From positions 1 through 30,433 of the forward strand of contig JAEYPE010000241.1 of assembly GCA_023411035.1 (NCBI GenBank): a DNA stretch of 30,433 nt, given 5' to 3'. The position numbers were made by a program, and so were the translations under genes. The number at the start of each line of letters is the position of its first letter. The stretch's first letter is position 1. The notes beneath the pieces are model-generated. The model was not told where the DNA came from. It saw only the letters and a list, made by a program, of their open reading frames with translations, and made no database searches. Of this stretch, positions 23,135-30,433 are shown piece after piece. Origin of the DNA: Pseudomonadota bacterium. GTDB lineage: Bacteria; Pseudomonadota; Alphaproteobacteria; Azospirillales; Azospirillaceae.

Positions 23135-24418
23135 ATGACTATGAAGACCGTCCTGCTCGCGACCGCCGCCGTTGTCCTGCTGGGCACCGGGGCCGCGAAC
23201 GCCCAGAAGATCCCGGTCGGCCACCTTGCCGACCAGTCCGGCGCCACGTCGGACGTGGGCGTGCCCTTCGGCCAGGGCGTGGCCGACGCGCTTGCCTACC
23301 TCAACAAGAACGGCGGCATCGGCGGCACGCAGATGGACGTCGAGACGGTGGACTACGGCTATCAGGCGCCGCGTGCCATCAGCCAGTACAAGAAGTGGTC
23401 GTCGGGCAGCGGCAAGGTCGCGGCCATCCAGGGCTGGGGCACCGCCGATACCGAGGCGCTGACCGGTTTCGTCGGCAAGGATGAAATCCCCTACTACTCC
23501 GGTTCCTACTCGGGCCACCTGACCGACCCGACGGGCAAGGGGCCGCACGGCTCCAAGCCGGCTCCCTACAACTTCTTCTACGGCCCGTCCTATTCCGACG
23601 GCCTGCGCGCCATGCTGATGTGGGCGGCGGACGACTGGAAGAAGAAGGGCGGTTCGGGCAAGCCCAAGTACGTCCACATGGGCGCCAACCACCCCTACCC
23701 GAACGCTCCGAAGGAGGCCGGTGAGGCGCTCGCCAAGGAGTTGGGCTTCGACGTGCTGCCGGCGGTGCAGTTCGCGCTGACGCCGGGCGACTACACGGCC
23801 CAGTGCCTGACGCTGAAGGAGTCGGGCGTGAACTATGCCTATCTCGGCAACACGGCGGGCTCCAACATCTCCGTGCTGAAGGCCTGCCAGACGGTCGGCG
23901 CGCAGGTGCAGTTCATGGGCAACGTCTGGGGCATGGACGAGAACGCCGCCAAGGCCGCCGGTTCCGCCGCCAACGGCGTGATCTTCCCGGTCCGCACCGC
24001 GGCGATCTGGGGCAGCGACGCGCCGGGCATGAAGGTGGTCAAGGAAATCTCCAAGATTTCCGACGCCGCCGGCACCGCCTACCGTCCGGTGCACTACGTC
24101 TCCGGCATCTGCTCCGCCTTCTACATGAAGGAAGCCATGGACTGGGCGAAGCAGAACGGCGGCGTCACCGGCCCGAACATCCGCAAGGGCATGTACCAGA
24201 AGAAGGATTGGGTGCCGGCGGGTCTCGAAGGGGTCTGCGTGCCCTCCACCTGGACCGACACCGACCACCGCGGCATGGACAAGGTGAACCTGTACCGCGC
24301 CAACGTGACCGGAGACACCGGAGCTTCGGTGGACGATCTGGTGAAGGCCGGCACGATCAAGCTGGAGAAGATCGCCACCATCGACGTTCCGCGCAAGCCG
24401 GAGTGGCTGGGCTGGTAA
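23135..24418 (+). CDS. Periplasmic substrate-binding protein of the ABC transporter
   Basis: A 427-residue binding protein of the type I periplasmic-binding fold (Leu/Ile/Val family). A clear signal peptide, residues 1-23, has basic MTMK, a hydrophobic core and cleavage after GAANA. The mature part opens IPVGHLADQSGATSDVGVPF, then ADALAYLNKNGGIGG, both typical of the family. It contains four cysteines after maturation (TAQCLT, LKACQT, SGICSA, EGVCVP), so one or two disulphides are possible. GGGAG stands about 10 nt before the ATG. Members in ligase-containing operons bind aromatic or fatty acids in some bacteria; the ligand here cannot be read from sequence. Confidence 0.92.
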   Translation: MTMKTVLLATAAVVLLGTGAANAQKIPVGHLADQSGATSDVGVPFGQGVADALAYLNKNGGIGGTQMDVETVDYGYQAPRAISQYKKWSSGSGKVAAIQGWGTADTEALTGFVGKDEIPYYSGSYSGHLTDPTGKGPHGSKPAPYNFFYGPSYSDGLRAMLMWAADDWKKKGGSGKPKYVHMGANHPYPNAPKEAGEALAKELGFDVLPAVQFALTPGDYTAQCLTLKESGVNYAYLGNTAGSNISVLKACQTVGAQVQFMGNVWGMDENAAKAAGSAANGVIFPVRTAAIWGSDAPGMKVVKEISKISDAAGTAYRPVHYVSGICSAFYMKEAMDWAKQNGGVTGPNIRKGMYQKKDWVPAGLEGVCVPSTWTDTDHRGMDKVNLYRANVTGDTGASVDDLVKAGTIKLEKIATIDVPRKPEWLGW

Positions 24419-24427
24419 AGCCCGGTT

Positions 24428-24461
24428 CCCCCTTCCCCATCCGCACGGGTGGGGAAGGGGG
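24428..24461. repeat. GC-rich intergenic hairpin between the binding-protein gene and livF
   Basis: CCCCCTTCCCCATCCG and CGGGTGGGGAAGGGGG form 16-nt arms with a single mismatch and almost no loop, 10 bp after the binding-protein stop. It resembles the CT-rich hairpins elsewhere in this operon, although it is not an obvious copy. Likely effect: protecting the abundant binding-protein message or reducing read-through into livF. Confidence 0.65.
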
Positions 24462-24496
24462 CGTCCCCCGCATTTCTTGGCAACGGGTGCCGTAAG

Positions 24497-25354
<858 letters not shown>

Positions 25355-25359
25355 GATTC

Positions 25360-25496
25360 ACCCTCTCCCGTCCCGGGGGAGGGAAGGGGCCCACGAAGTG
25401 GGAAGGGTGAGGGTCTTGCAGGAAGAAAGGCGCCGAACCATCGGCGGCACCCTCACCCGGCCCTTCGGGCCACCTTCTCCCAGGGCGGGAGAGGGA
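25360..25496. repeat. REP-like intergenic inverted repeat 2
   Basis: Imperfect arms of about 50 nt: the left arm begins ACCCTCTCCCGTCCCGGGGG and ends GGGTGAGGGT near 25419; the right arm begins CACCCTCACCC near 25448 and ends GGGAGAGGGA. The sequence after the right arm (AAAAAAGA) matches that after the element at 20991, showing a shared family. Small inner hairpins CCCACGAAGTGGG and GGCCCTTCGGGCC are compensated variants of each other, the pattern expected if structure is maintained. Confidence 0.75.
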
Positions 25497-25523
25497 AAAA
25501 AGAAAAACAGCCGGGAGGCATCG

Positions 25524-26753
25524 GTGTCCGACTTTTACGATCAACTCGAAACCCGCTCCCCCGACCGGCGCGAGGCGGAGCTGTTCGCGGCGCTGCCGGC
25601 GCAGATCGCCCACGCCAAGGCGAACGCGCCCTACTTCACCCGCCTGCTGGCCGACGTGGACCCGGACTCCGTCCGTGACCGCGCGTCGCTCGCGGCCCTG
25701 CCGGTCACGCGCAAGTCGGACCTGATCGCGCTGCAAAAGGAAGCGCCGCCCTTCGGCGGGCTGACCACGGTCGCCATCGGGCAGCTTGCCCGCGTCTTCG
25801 CCTCGCCCGGCCCGATCCACGATCCGGAGCCGCAAGGCAAGGACCCCTGGCGCACCGCGCGGGCGCTGTTCGCGTCGGGCATCCGCGGCGGCGGGCTGGT
25901 GCAGAACTGCTTCAGCTACCACCTGACCCCCGCCGGCTCGATGTTCGAGACGGGCGCGCACGCGCTGGGCTGCGCCGTCATCCCCGCGGGCGTCGGCAAC
26001 ACGGAGATGCAGGCCCAGGTGGCCGCCCATCTGAAGCCCGGCGCCTACATCGGCACGCCCGATTTCCTGAAGATCATTTTGGAGAAGGGGGACGAGCTGG
26101 GGCTGGACCTTTCCTCCATCACCGTCGGCCATGTGACGGGCGGCCCCTTCCTGCCGGACGCCCGCGCCTATTACGAGGGGCGCGGCATCGCCGTCTACCA
26201 GAGCTACGGCACCGCCGACCTGGGCATCGTCGCCTACGAGACGCCGGCCCGCGCCGGGCTGGTGGTGGACGAGAACGCCATCATCGAGATCGTGCGCCCC
26301 GGAACCGGCGACCCCGTGCCGGAAGGCGAGGTGGGGGAGGTGGTGGTGACCGTCTTCAACCAGGCCTATCCGCTGGTCCGCTTCGCCACCGGCGATCTGT
26401 CCGCCGTTCTGCCGGGCCAGAGCCCCTGCGGGCGCACCAACATGCGGCTGAAGGGCTGGATGGGCCGCGCCGACCAGACCACCAAGGTCAAGGGCATGTT
26501 CGTCCATCCGCAGCAGATCGCCGAGGTGGTGCGCCGCCATCCGCAGATCGGCAAGGCCCGCCTCGTCGTCGGGCGGGAGGACGCGAACGACACCATGACC
26601 CTGCGCTGCGAGTCGTCCGAGTCCGGGGAGGCTTTGGCGGCGGCGGTGCGTGAAACCCTGGCCGCCGTCACCAAATTGAAGGGTATCGTGGAGTTCGCGG
26701 CACCCGGCAGCCTGCCCAACGACGGCAAGGTCATCGAAGACGCCCGCACCTGA
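25524..26753 (+). CDS. PaaK-like (phenylacetate-CoA ligase family) protein with a non-canonical phosphate loop
   Basis: A 409-residue protein of the PaaK-type adenylate-forming family. I chose the GTG at 25524 because GGGAGG lies 5-6 nt upstream, the sequence before it is repeat DNA, and no closer ATG fits the domain. Family segments: RSPDRREAELFAALPAQIAH, PVTRKSDLIALQ, NCFSYHLTPAGSMFETGA, VIPAGVGNTEMQ, YQSYGTADLGIVAYE (replacing the usual Y-T-E), PLVRFATGDLS, GRADQTTKVKGMFVHPQQI and, at the end, NDGKVIEDART with a lysine at the usual catalytic position. The expected SSGTTG loop reads VFASPGPIHDPEPQG. I recall a PaaK subfamily with this FASPGPI loop, often beside Liv transporters; its reaction is not certain. 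It probably activates or handles the transported acid. Confidence 0.85.
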   Translation: MSDFYDQLETRSPDRREAELFAALPAQIAHAKANAPYFTRLLADVDPDSVRDRASLAALPVTRKSDLIALQKEAPPFGGLTTVAIGQLARVFASPGPIHDPEPQGKDPWRTARALFASGIRGGGLVQNCFSYHLTPAGSMFETGAHALGCAVIPAGVGNTEMQAQVAAHLKPGAYIGTPDFLKIILEKGDELGLDLSSITVGHVTGGPFLPDARAYYEGRGIAVYQSYGTADLGIVAYETPARAGLVVDENAIIEIVRPGTGDPVPEGEVGEVVVTVFNQAYPLVRFATGDLSAVLPGQSPCGRTNMRLKGWMGRADQTTKVKGMFVHPQQIAEVVRRHPQIGKARLVVGREDANDTMTLRCESSESGEALAAAVRETLAAVTKLKGIVEFAAPGSLPNDGKVIEDART

Positions 26754-26798
26754 TAAAACAACGATAACCGACCCGATACACACAAGGACCCTTTTGAC

Positions 26799-28292
26799 AT
26801 GAGCGTCAGCACCGACCTCCAGCTCGACCCCTTCGCGCTCGCCAGGGAGCTGTCGGGCAAGCACTTCATCGGCGGTGAGTTCCGTCCGGCCTCCTCCGGC
26901 AAGACCTTCCCCGTCGTGAACCCGGCGACCGGCGAGACGGTGGCCGAATCCGCCTTCGGCGAAGCCGCCGACGTGGACGCCGCCGTCGCCGCCGCCAAGG
27001 CCGCGCAGAAGGAGTGGGCCAAGCGCCCGGCGCGCGAGCGTGGCAAGCTGGTGGCCGAATGCGGGCGCGTGCTCGACGCCCACAAGGAGGAAATCGCCAA
27101 GCTGATCGCGCTGGAGACCGGCAAGGCCCTGCGCACCGAATCGCGGATCGAGGCGGGCGTGCTGTCCGACGCCTTCGTCTTCTTCGGCGGGCTGGCGCCG
27201 GAGCTGAAGGGCGAGACGGTGCCCTTCAACCCCAACATGCTGACCATGACGGTGCGCGAGCCGGTGGGCGTGGTCGGCGCGATCATCCCGTGGAACGTGC
27301 CGCTGCTGCTGATGGCGCTGAAGATCGCCCCGGCGATGGTGGCGGGCAACGCCGTGGTGGTGAAGTCGGCGGAGGAGGCTCCGCTGGCCGTTCTGCGCGT
27401 CGTGCAACTCATCAACACGGTGATCCCGGCGGGCGTGGTGAACATCCTGTCCGGCTACGGTCCGGAATGCGGCGCCCCGCTGGTGGCGCACAAGGACGTG
27501 CACAAGGTGACCTTCACCGGCTCCGTCGAGACCGGCCGGATCGTCTACAAGACCGCCGCCGAGAAGCTGATCCCGGTGACTCTGGAACTGGGCGGCAAGA
27601 GCCCGATGATCGTCTGCGGCGACGCCGATCTGGACCAGGCCATCGCGGGCGCCGTCGCCGGCATGCGCTTCACCCGCCAGGGGCAGAGCTGCACCGCCTC
27701 CTCCCGCATCTTCGTCCATGACAGCATCCACGACGCCTTCGTGGAAAAGCTGAAGGAGAAGGTGAACGCGATGAAGATGGGCGACCCGCTGGACGAGTCG
27801 ACCGACATCGGCACCATCGTGTCGCCGCAGCAGTTGGACCGGGTGCAGAGCTACATCGCCATCGGCAAGGAGGGCGGAGCGACGGCGCATGTCTGTTCCG
27901 CCATGCCGTCCGATCCTGCGCTGACCAAGGGCCTGTTCGTGCAGCCGCACATCTTCACCGGCGTGAAGAACAGCGACCGCATCGCGCAGGAGGAAATTTT
28001 CGGCCCGGTCTGCTGCGTCATCCGCTGGACCGACTACGAGGATGTGATCGCCCAGGCCAACGACACCGAATACGGCCTCGCCGCGACGATCTGGACCCGT
28101 GACCTGAAGCTGGCGATGGACGCGGTTCACCGGCTGGAGGCCGGTTTCGTTCAGGTGAACCAGAATCTGGTCGTGCAGCCGAACCTGTCCTACGGCGGCG
28201 TGAAGACCTCCGGCCTCGGCAAGGAAGCCACGGTGGAAGCGATGCTGGAGCACTTCACCCACAAGAAGACGATCATCATCAACATGAAGTGA
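26799..28292 (+). CDS. NAD(P)-dependent aldehyde dehydrogenase
   Basis: A 497-residue enzyme of the aldehyde dehydrogenase superfamily oxidising an aldehyde to its acid. Intact motifs: IIPWNVPLLLMALKIAPAM (cofactor fold), FTGSVETGR, the glutamate in VTLELGGKSP (Glu263), catalytic cysteine in TRQGQSCTASSR (Cys298) and EEIFGPV. The C-terminus YGGVKTSGLGKEATVEAMLE is common in aromatic and betaine-type members; the substrate is not predictable. AAGGA lies about 9 nt before the ATG. It follows the PaaK-like gene by 45 bp, so it probably belongs to the operon and could produce the carboxylic acid that the ligases activate. Confidence 0.93.
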   Translation: MSVSTDLQLDPFALARELSGKHFIGGEFRPASSGKTFPVVNPATGETVAESAFGEAADVDAAVAAAKAAQKEWAKRPARERGKLVAECGRVLDAHKEEIAKLIALETGKALRTESRIEAGVLSDAFVFFGGLAPELKGETVPFNPNMLTMTVREPVGVVGAIIPWNVPLLLMALKIAPAMVAGNAVVVKSAEEAPLAVLRVVQLINTVIPAGVVNILSGYGPECGAPLVAHKDVHKVTFTGSVETGRIVYKTAAEKLIPVTLELGGKSPMIVCGDADLDQAIAGAVAGMRFTRQGQSCTASSRIFVHDSIHDAFVEKLKEKVNAMKMGDPLDESTDIGTIVSPQQLDRVQSYIAIGKEGGATAHVCSAMPSDPALTKGLFVQPHIFTGVKNSDRIAQEEIFGPVCCVIRWTDYEDVIAQANDTEYGLAATIWTRDLKLAMDAVHRLEAGFVQVNQNLVVQPNLSYGGVKTSGLGKEATVEAMLEHFTHKKTIIINMK

Positions 28293-28298
28293 GCGGAT

Positions 28299-28337
28299 CT
28301 TCTTAGCCCTCTCCCCTCTGGGGAGAGGGCTAAGAAG
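28299..28337. terminator. Strong 18-bp hairpin after the aldehyde dehydrogenase gene
   Basis: CTTCTTAGCCCTCTCCCC and its exact reverse complement are separated by a 3-nt loop. The stem is perfect over 18 bp and lies 6 bp after the stop codon. CCCTCTCCCC is the same core as in the repeats at 20991 and 25360. It lacks a long T-run but is the likeliest end of the transport operon and start of a separate leucine-degradation unit. Confidence 0.65.
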
Positions 28338-28354
28338 CCTTGTCACGCCCATTT

Positions 28355-28392
28355 CCATACGCTACCGTACGGCCCCATACGCCGCCGTATGG
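28355..28392. promoter_or_regulatory. Two CCATACG-N4-CGTAYGG palindromes before the isovaleryl-CoA dehydrogenase gene
   Basis: CCATACGCTACCGTACGG (28355-28372) and CCATACGCCGCCGTATGG (28375-28392) are two copies of one palindrome exactly 20 bp apart, two helical turns, 40-77 bp before the next gene. That spacing suits cooperative binding of two dimers. A weak promoter (TTGTCA near 28340, TACCGT near 28363) would overlap the first copy. The regulator is not identified. Confidence 0.55.
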
Positions 28393-28431
28393 CGGAACGA
28401 AGAACAGACCTCCGGGGGGAGCGCCAACACC

Positions 28432-29604
28432 ATGCTGTCGAACCAGTATCCGACCCTGAACTTCGACCTCGGCGAATCCGCGGACATGCTGCGCGATTCG
28501 GTGCGCGGCTTCGCCGCGGACGAGATCGCGCCCCGTGCCGCGGAAATCGACCGGACCAACGAGTTTCCGAACGAGCTGTGGCGGAAGTTCGGCGATCTCG
28601 GCGTGCTGGGCATCACGGCGGAGGAGGAGTACGGCGGCGCCGGCATGGGCTATCTGGAGCATGTCGTGGCGATGGAGGAGATCTCCCGCGCCTCGGCCTC
28701 GGTCGGCCTCAGCTACGGCGCGCACTCCAACCTCTGCGTCAACCAGATCCGCAAGAACGGCACGGAGGAGCAGAAGCGCCGCTATCTGCCGAAGCTGATC
28801 TCCGGCGAGCACATCGGCGCCCTCGCCATGTCGGAGCCGAACGCCGGGTCCGACGTCGTGTCCATGAAGCTGCGCGCGGAGAAGAAGGGTGACCGCTACG
28901 TGCTGAACGGCACGAAGATGTGGATCACCAACGGGCCGGACGCCGACACGCTGGTGGTCTATGCCAAGACCGACGTCAACGCCGGTCCGCGCGGCATCAC
29001 CGCCTTCCTGATCGAGAAGTCGTTCAAGGGCTTCTCCGTCGCGCAGAAGCTCGACAAGCTGGGCATGCGCGGCTCCAACACCGGCGAGCTGGTGTTCAAG
29101 GATTGCGAGGTGCCGGAGGAGAACATCCTCGGCGGCGTCGGGCGCGGCGTGAACGTGCTGATGTCCGGCCTCGACTATGAGCGCGCGGTGCTGGCCGGCG
29201 GGCCGCTCGGCATCATGCAGGCCTGCATGGACGTGGTGATTCCCTACCTGCACGACCGCAAGCAGTTCGGCCAGCCCATTGGCGAATTCCAGCTCATGCA
29301 GGGCAAGCTGGCCGACATGTACACCATCATGAACGCCGCCAAGGCGTACGTGTACACCGTCGCCAAGGCCTGCGACCGCGGCGAGACGGCCCGCAAGGAC
29401 GCCGCCGGGGCGATCCTCTACGCTGCCGAAAAGGCCACCTGGATGGCGCTGGAGGCCATTCAGACCCTGGGCGGCAACGGCTACATCAACGAATACCCGA
29501 CGGGCCGCCTGCTGCGCGACGCCAAGCTCTACGAGATCGGCGCCGGCACCAGCGAAATCCGCCGCATGCTGATCGGGCGCGAGCTGTTCAAGGAAACGGC
29601 CTGA
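28432..29604 (+). CDS. Isovaleryl-CoA dehydrogenase
   Basis: A 390-residue FAD-dependent acyl-CoA dehydrogenase converting isovaleryl-CoA to 3-methylcrotonyl-CoA in leucine degradation, with ETF as electron acceptor. The identifying feature is the catalytic glutamate in an early helix, Glu250 in DYERAVLAGGPLGIMQACMD, as in isovaleryl-CoA dehydrogenases, rather than near the C-terminus as in most relatives. Also seen: SYGAHSNLCVNQIRKNG, AMSEPNAGSDVVSMKLRAEK, TKMWITNGPDADTLVVYAKT, QTLGGNGYINEYPTGRLLRD and the C-terminal GAGTSEIRRMLIGREL. GGGGAG lies 9 nt before the ATG. A thiolase gene follows after 23 bp, as in liu-type operons, where methylcrotonyl-CoA carboxylase genes would be expected further right. 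Confidence 0.95.
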   Translation: MLSNQYPTLNFDLGESADMLRDSVRGFAADEIAPRAAEIDRTNEFPNELWRKFGDLGVLGITAEEEYGGAGMGYLEHVVAMEEISRASASVGLSYGAHSNLCVNQIRKNGTEEQKRRYLPKLISGEHIGALAMSEPNAGSDVVSMKLRAEKKGDRYVLNGTKMWITNGPDADTLVVYAKTDVNAGPRGITAFLIEKSFKGFSVAQKLDKLGMRGSNTGELVFKDCEVPEENILGGVGRGVNVLMSGLDYERAVLAGGPLGIMQACMDVVIPYLHDRKQFGQPIGEFQLMQGKLADMYTIMNAAKAYVYTVAKACDRGETARKDAAGAILYAAEKATWMALEAIQTLGGNGYINEYPTGRLLRDAKLYEIGAGTSEIRRMLIGRELFKETA

Positions 29605-29627
29605 GGCCGGAGGGAAGGGCAAAGACC

Positions 29628-30433
29628 ATGACCGATACCGTTGTCATCGCGGGCGCCGCCCGCACACCCATGGGCGGCTTCCAGGGCGACTTGCAGGGGC
29701 TGACCGCGCCGCAGCTCGGCGCCGCCGCCATCAAGGCCGCGCTGGAGCGCGCCGGGGTGAAGCCGGACGCCGTGGACGAGGTGTTCATGGGCAATGTCCT
29801 GCCCGCCGGTCTGGGGCAGGCGCCCGCCCGTCAGGCGTCGCTGGGCGCCGGCGTCCCGGAGGCCGCGGGCTGCACGACCATCTCCAAGGTCTGCGGGTCG
29901 GGCATGAAGGCGGTGATGCTGGCCCATGACCTGATCAAGGCCGGTTCGGCGGAGATCATGGTGGCCGGCGGCATGGAGAGCATGTCCAACGCTCCCTATC
30001 TGCTGGACCGCGCGCGCGGCGGCTACCGCATGGGCCATGGCCGCGTGCTTGACCACATGTTCCTGGACGGGCTGGAGGACGCCTACGACCGCGGGCGCCT
30101 GATGGGTACCTTCGCGGAGGAATGCGCCACCCACTACCAGTTCACCCGCGAGGCGCAGGATAACTACGCCATCGAAAGCCTGAACCGTGCCCGCCGCGCG
30201 ACCGAGGACGGCAGCTTCGTCAAGGAGATCGCTCCGGTCACCGTGAAGGGCCGCAAGGGCGACGCGCTGGTCGAGAGGGACGAGCAGCCGCTGAAGGCCG
30301 ACCCGGCCAAGATCCCGACGCTGAAGCCCGCCTTCGCCAAGGACGGCACGGTCACGGCGGCCAACGCCTCCTCCATTTCGGACGGCGCGGCGGCGCTGGT
30401 GCTGACCACCCGGTCGAACGCGGAGAAGCTGGG
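29628..30433 (+). CDS. Acetyl-CoA acetyltransferase (thiolase), cut by the right edge
   Basis: The first 268 residues of a thiolase of about 390 residues are present; the frame stays open to the end of the window. The nucleophilic Cys89 lies in ISKVCGSGMKAVMLA, and MVAGGMESMSNAPYLL follows, both typical of biosynthetic or degradative acetyl-CoA C-acetyltransferases. KPAFAKDGTVTAANASSISD at about residues 225-250 is the usual loop near the active site. The catalytic His and second Cys would lie outside the window. GGAGGGAAGG lies about 10 nt before the ATG, and the 23-bp gap indicates co-transcription with isovaleryl-CoA dehydrogenase. It would cleave acetoacetyl-CoA, the end product of leucine breakdown. 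Confidence 0.93.
   Translation, partial: MTDTVVIAGAARTPMGGFQGDLQGLTAPQLGAAAIKAALERAGVKPDAVDEVFMGNVLPAGLGQAPARQASLGAGVPEAAGCTTISKVCGSGMKAVMLAHDLIKAGSAEIMVAGGMESMSNAPYLLDRARGGYRMGHGRVLDHMFLDGLEDAYDRGRLMGTFAEECATHYQFTREAQDNYAIESLNRARRATEDGSFVKEIAPVTVKGRKGDALVERDEQPLKADPAKIPTLKPAFAKDGTVTAANASSISDGAAALVLTTRSNAEKL

Noticed and set aside
21034..23247. 737-codon minus-strand frame rich in H, D, Q and R
   Set aside because: Antisense of livH and livM; the composition is what reversed GC-rich membrane-protein codons give.

Overview
The window is GC-rich, densely coded DNA with strong third-position G/C bias. Gene content (DUF2336 protein, LdtR-like MarR regulator, MatB/MatR-type malonate genes, Liv-type transport operons, liu-type leucine genes) points to an alphaproteobacterium, most likely Rhodospirillales and Azospirillum-like. 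That assignment is inference from protein resemblance; no rRNA or marker gene is present.

Left part (1-9.1 kb), cell surface and secretion. On the minus strand, a type I secretion ABC exporter and its HlyD-type adaptor overlap by ATGA. A small unknown protein follows. After about 700 bp of AT-rich non-coding DNA come a secreted protein made almost wholly of RTX calcium-binding nonapeptides, a large family 2 glycosyltransferase and the start of a SAM methyltransferase. A UDP-glucose 4-epimerase (galE) runs the other way at 8.1 kb. Together these suggest export of an RTX protein and synthesis of a surface polysaccharide.

Middle part (9.1-16.3 kb). A MarR/LdtR-like regulator and a DUF2336 protein follow galE. 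On the minus strand lie a GntR/FCD regulator (MatR-like), malonyl-CoA synthetase (matB) and a TetR regulator. Divergent from them are an isobutyryl-CoA dehydrogenase and 3-hydroxyisobutyrate dehydrogenase (mmsB), both valine catabolism enzymes. GTATAC-centred palindromes lie before matB and in the divergent promoter region, suggesting that the GntR protein controls both arms.

Right part (16.3-30.4 kb), acid uptake and activation. A long plus-strand run encodes a complete branched-chain-type ABC transporter (livG, livH, livM, binding protein, livF), with an acyl-CoA ligase between livG and livH and a PaaK-like ligase after livF. An aldehyde dehydrogenase, isovaleryl-CoA dehydrogenase and the start of an acetyl-CoA acetyltransferase follow; the last two look like the start of a leucine (liu) operon. 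Hairpin-forming intergenic repeats sit between several of these genes.

The most unusual object is the divergent gene at 16288-17955. It fuses an IclR-type winged helix to an acyl-CoA-synthetase N-terminal domain that has lost its phosphate-binding loop and its whole C-terminal lid domain with the catalytic lysine. Two near-identical 17-bp palindromes (GGTCCAYA-N-TATGGACC) flank the divergent promoter, one over this gene's own start codon and one just after the predicted operon transcription start. I propose that it is a transcription factor that uses a dead adenylation domain to sense the acid, acyl-AMP or acyl-CoA handled by the operon.
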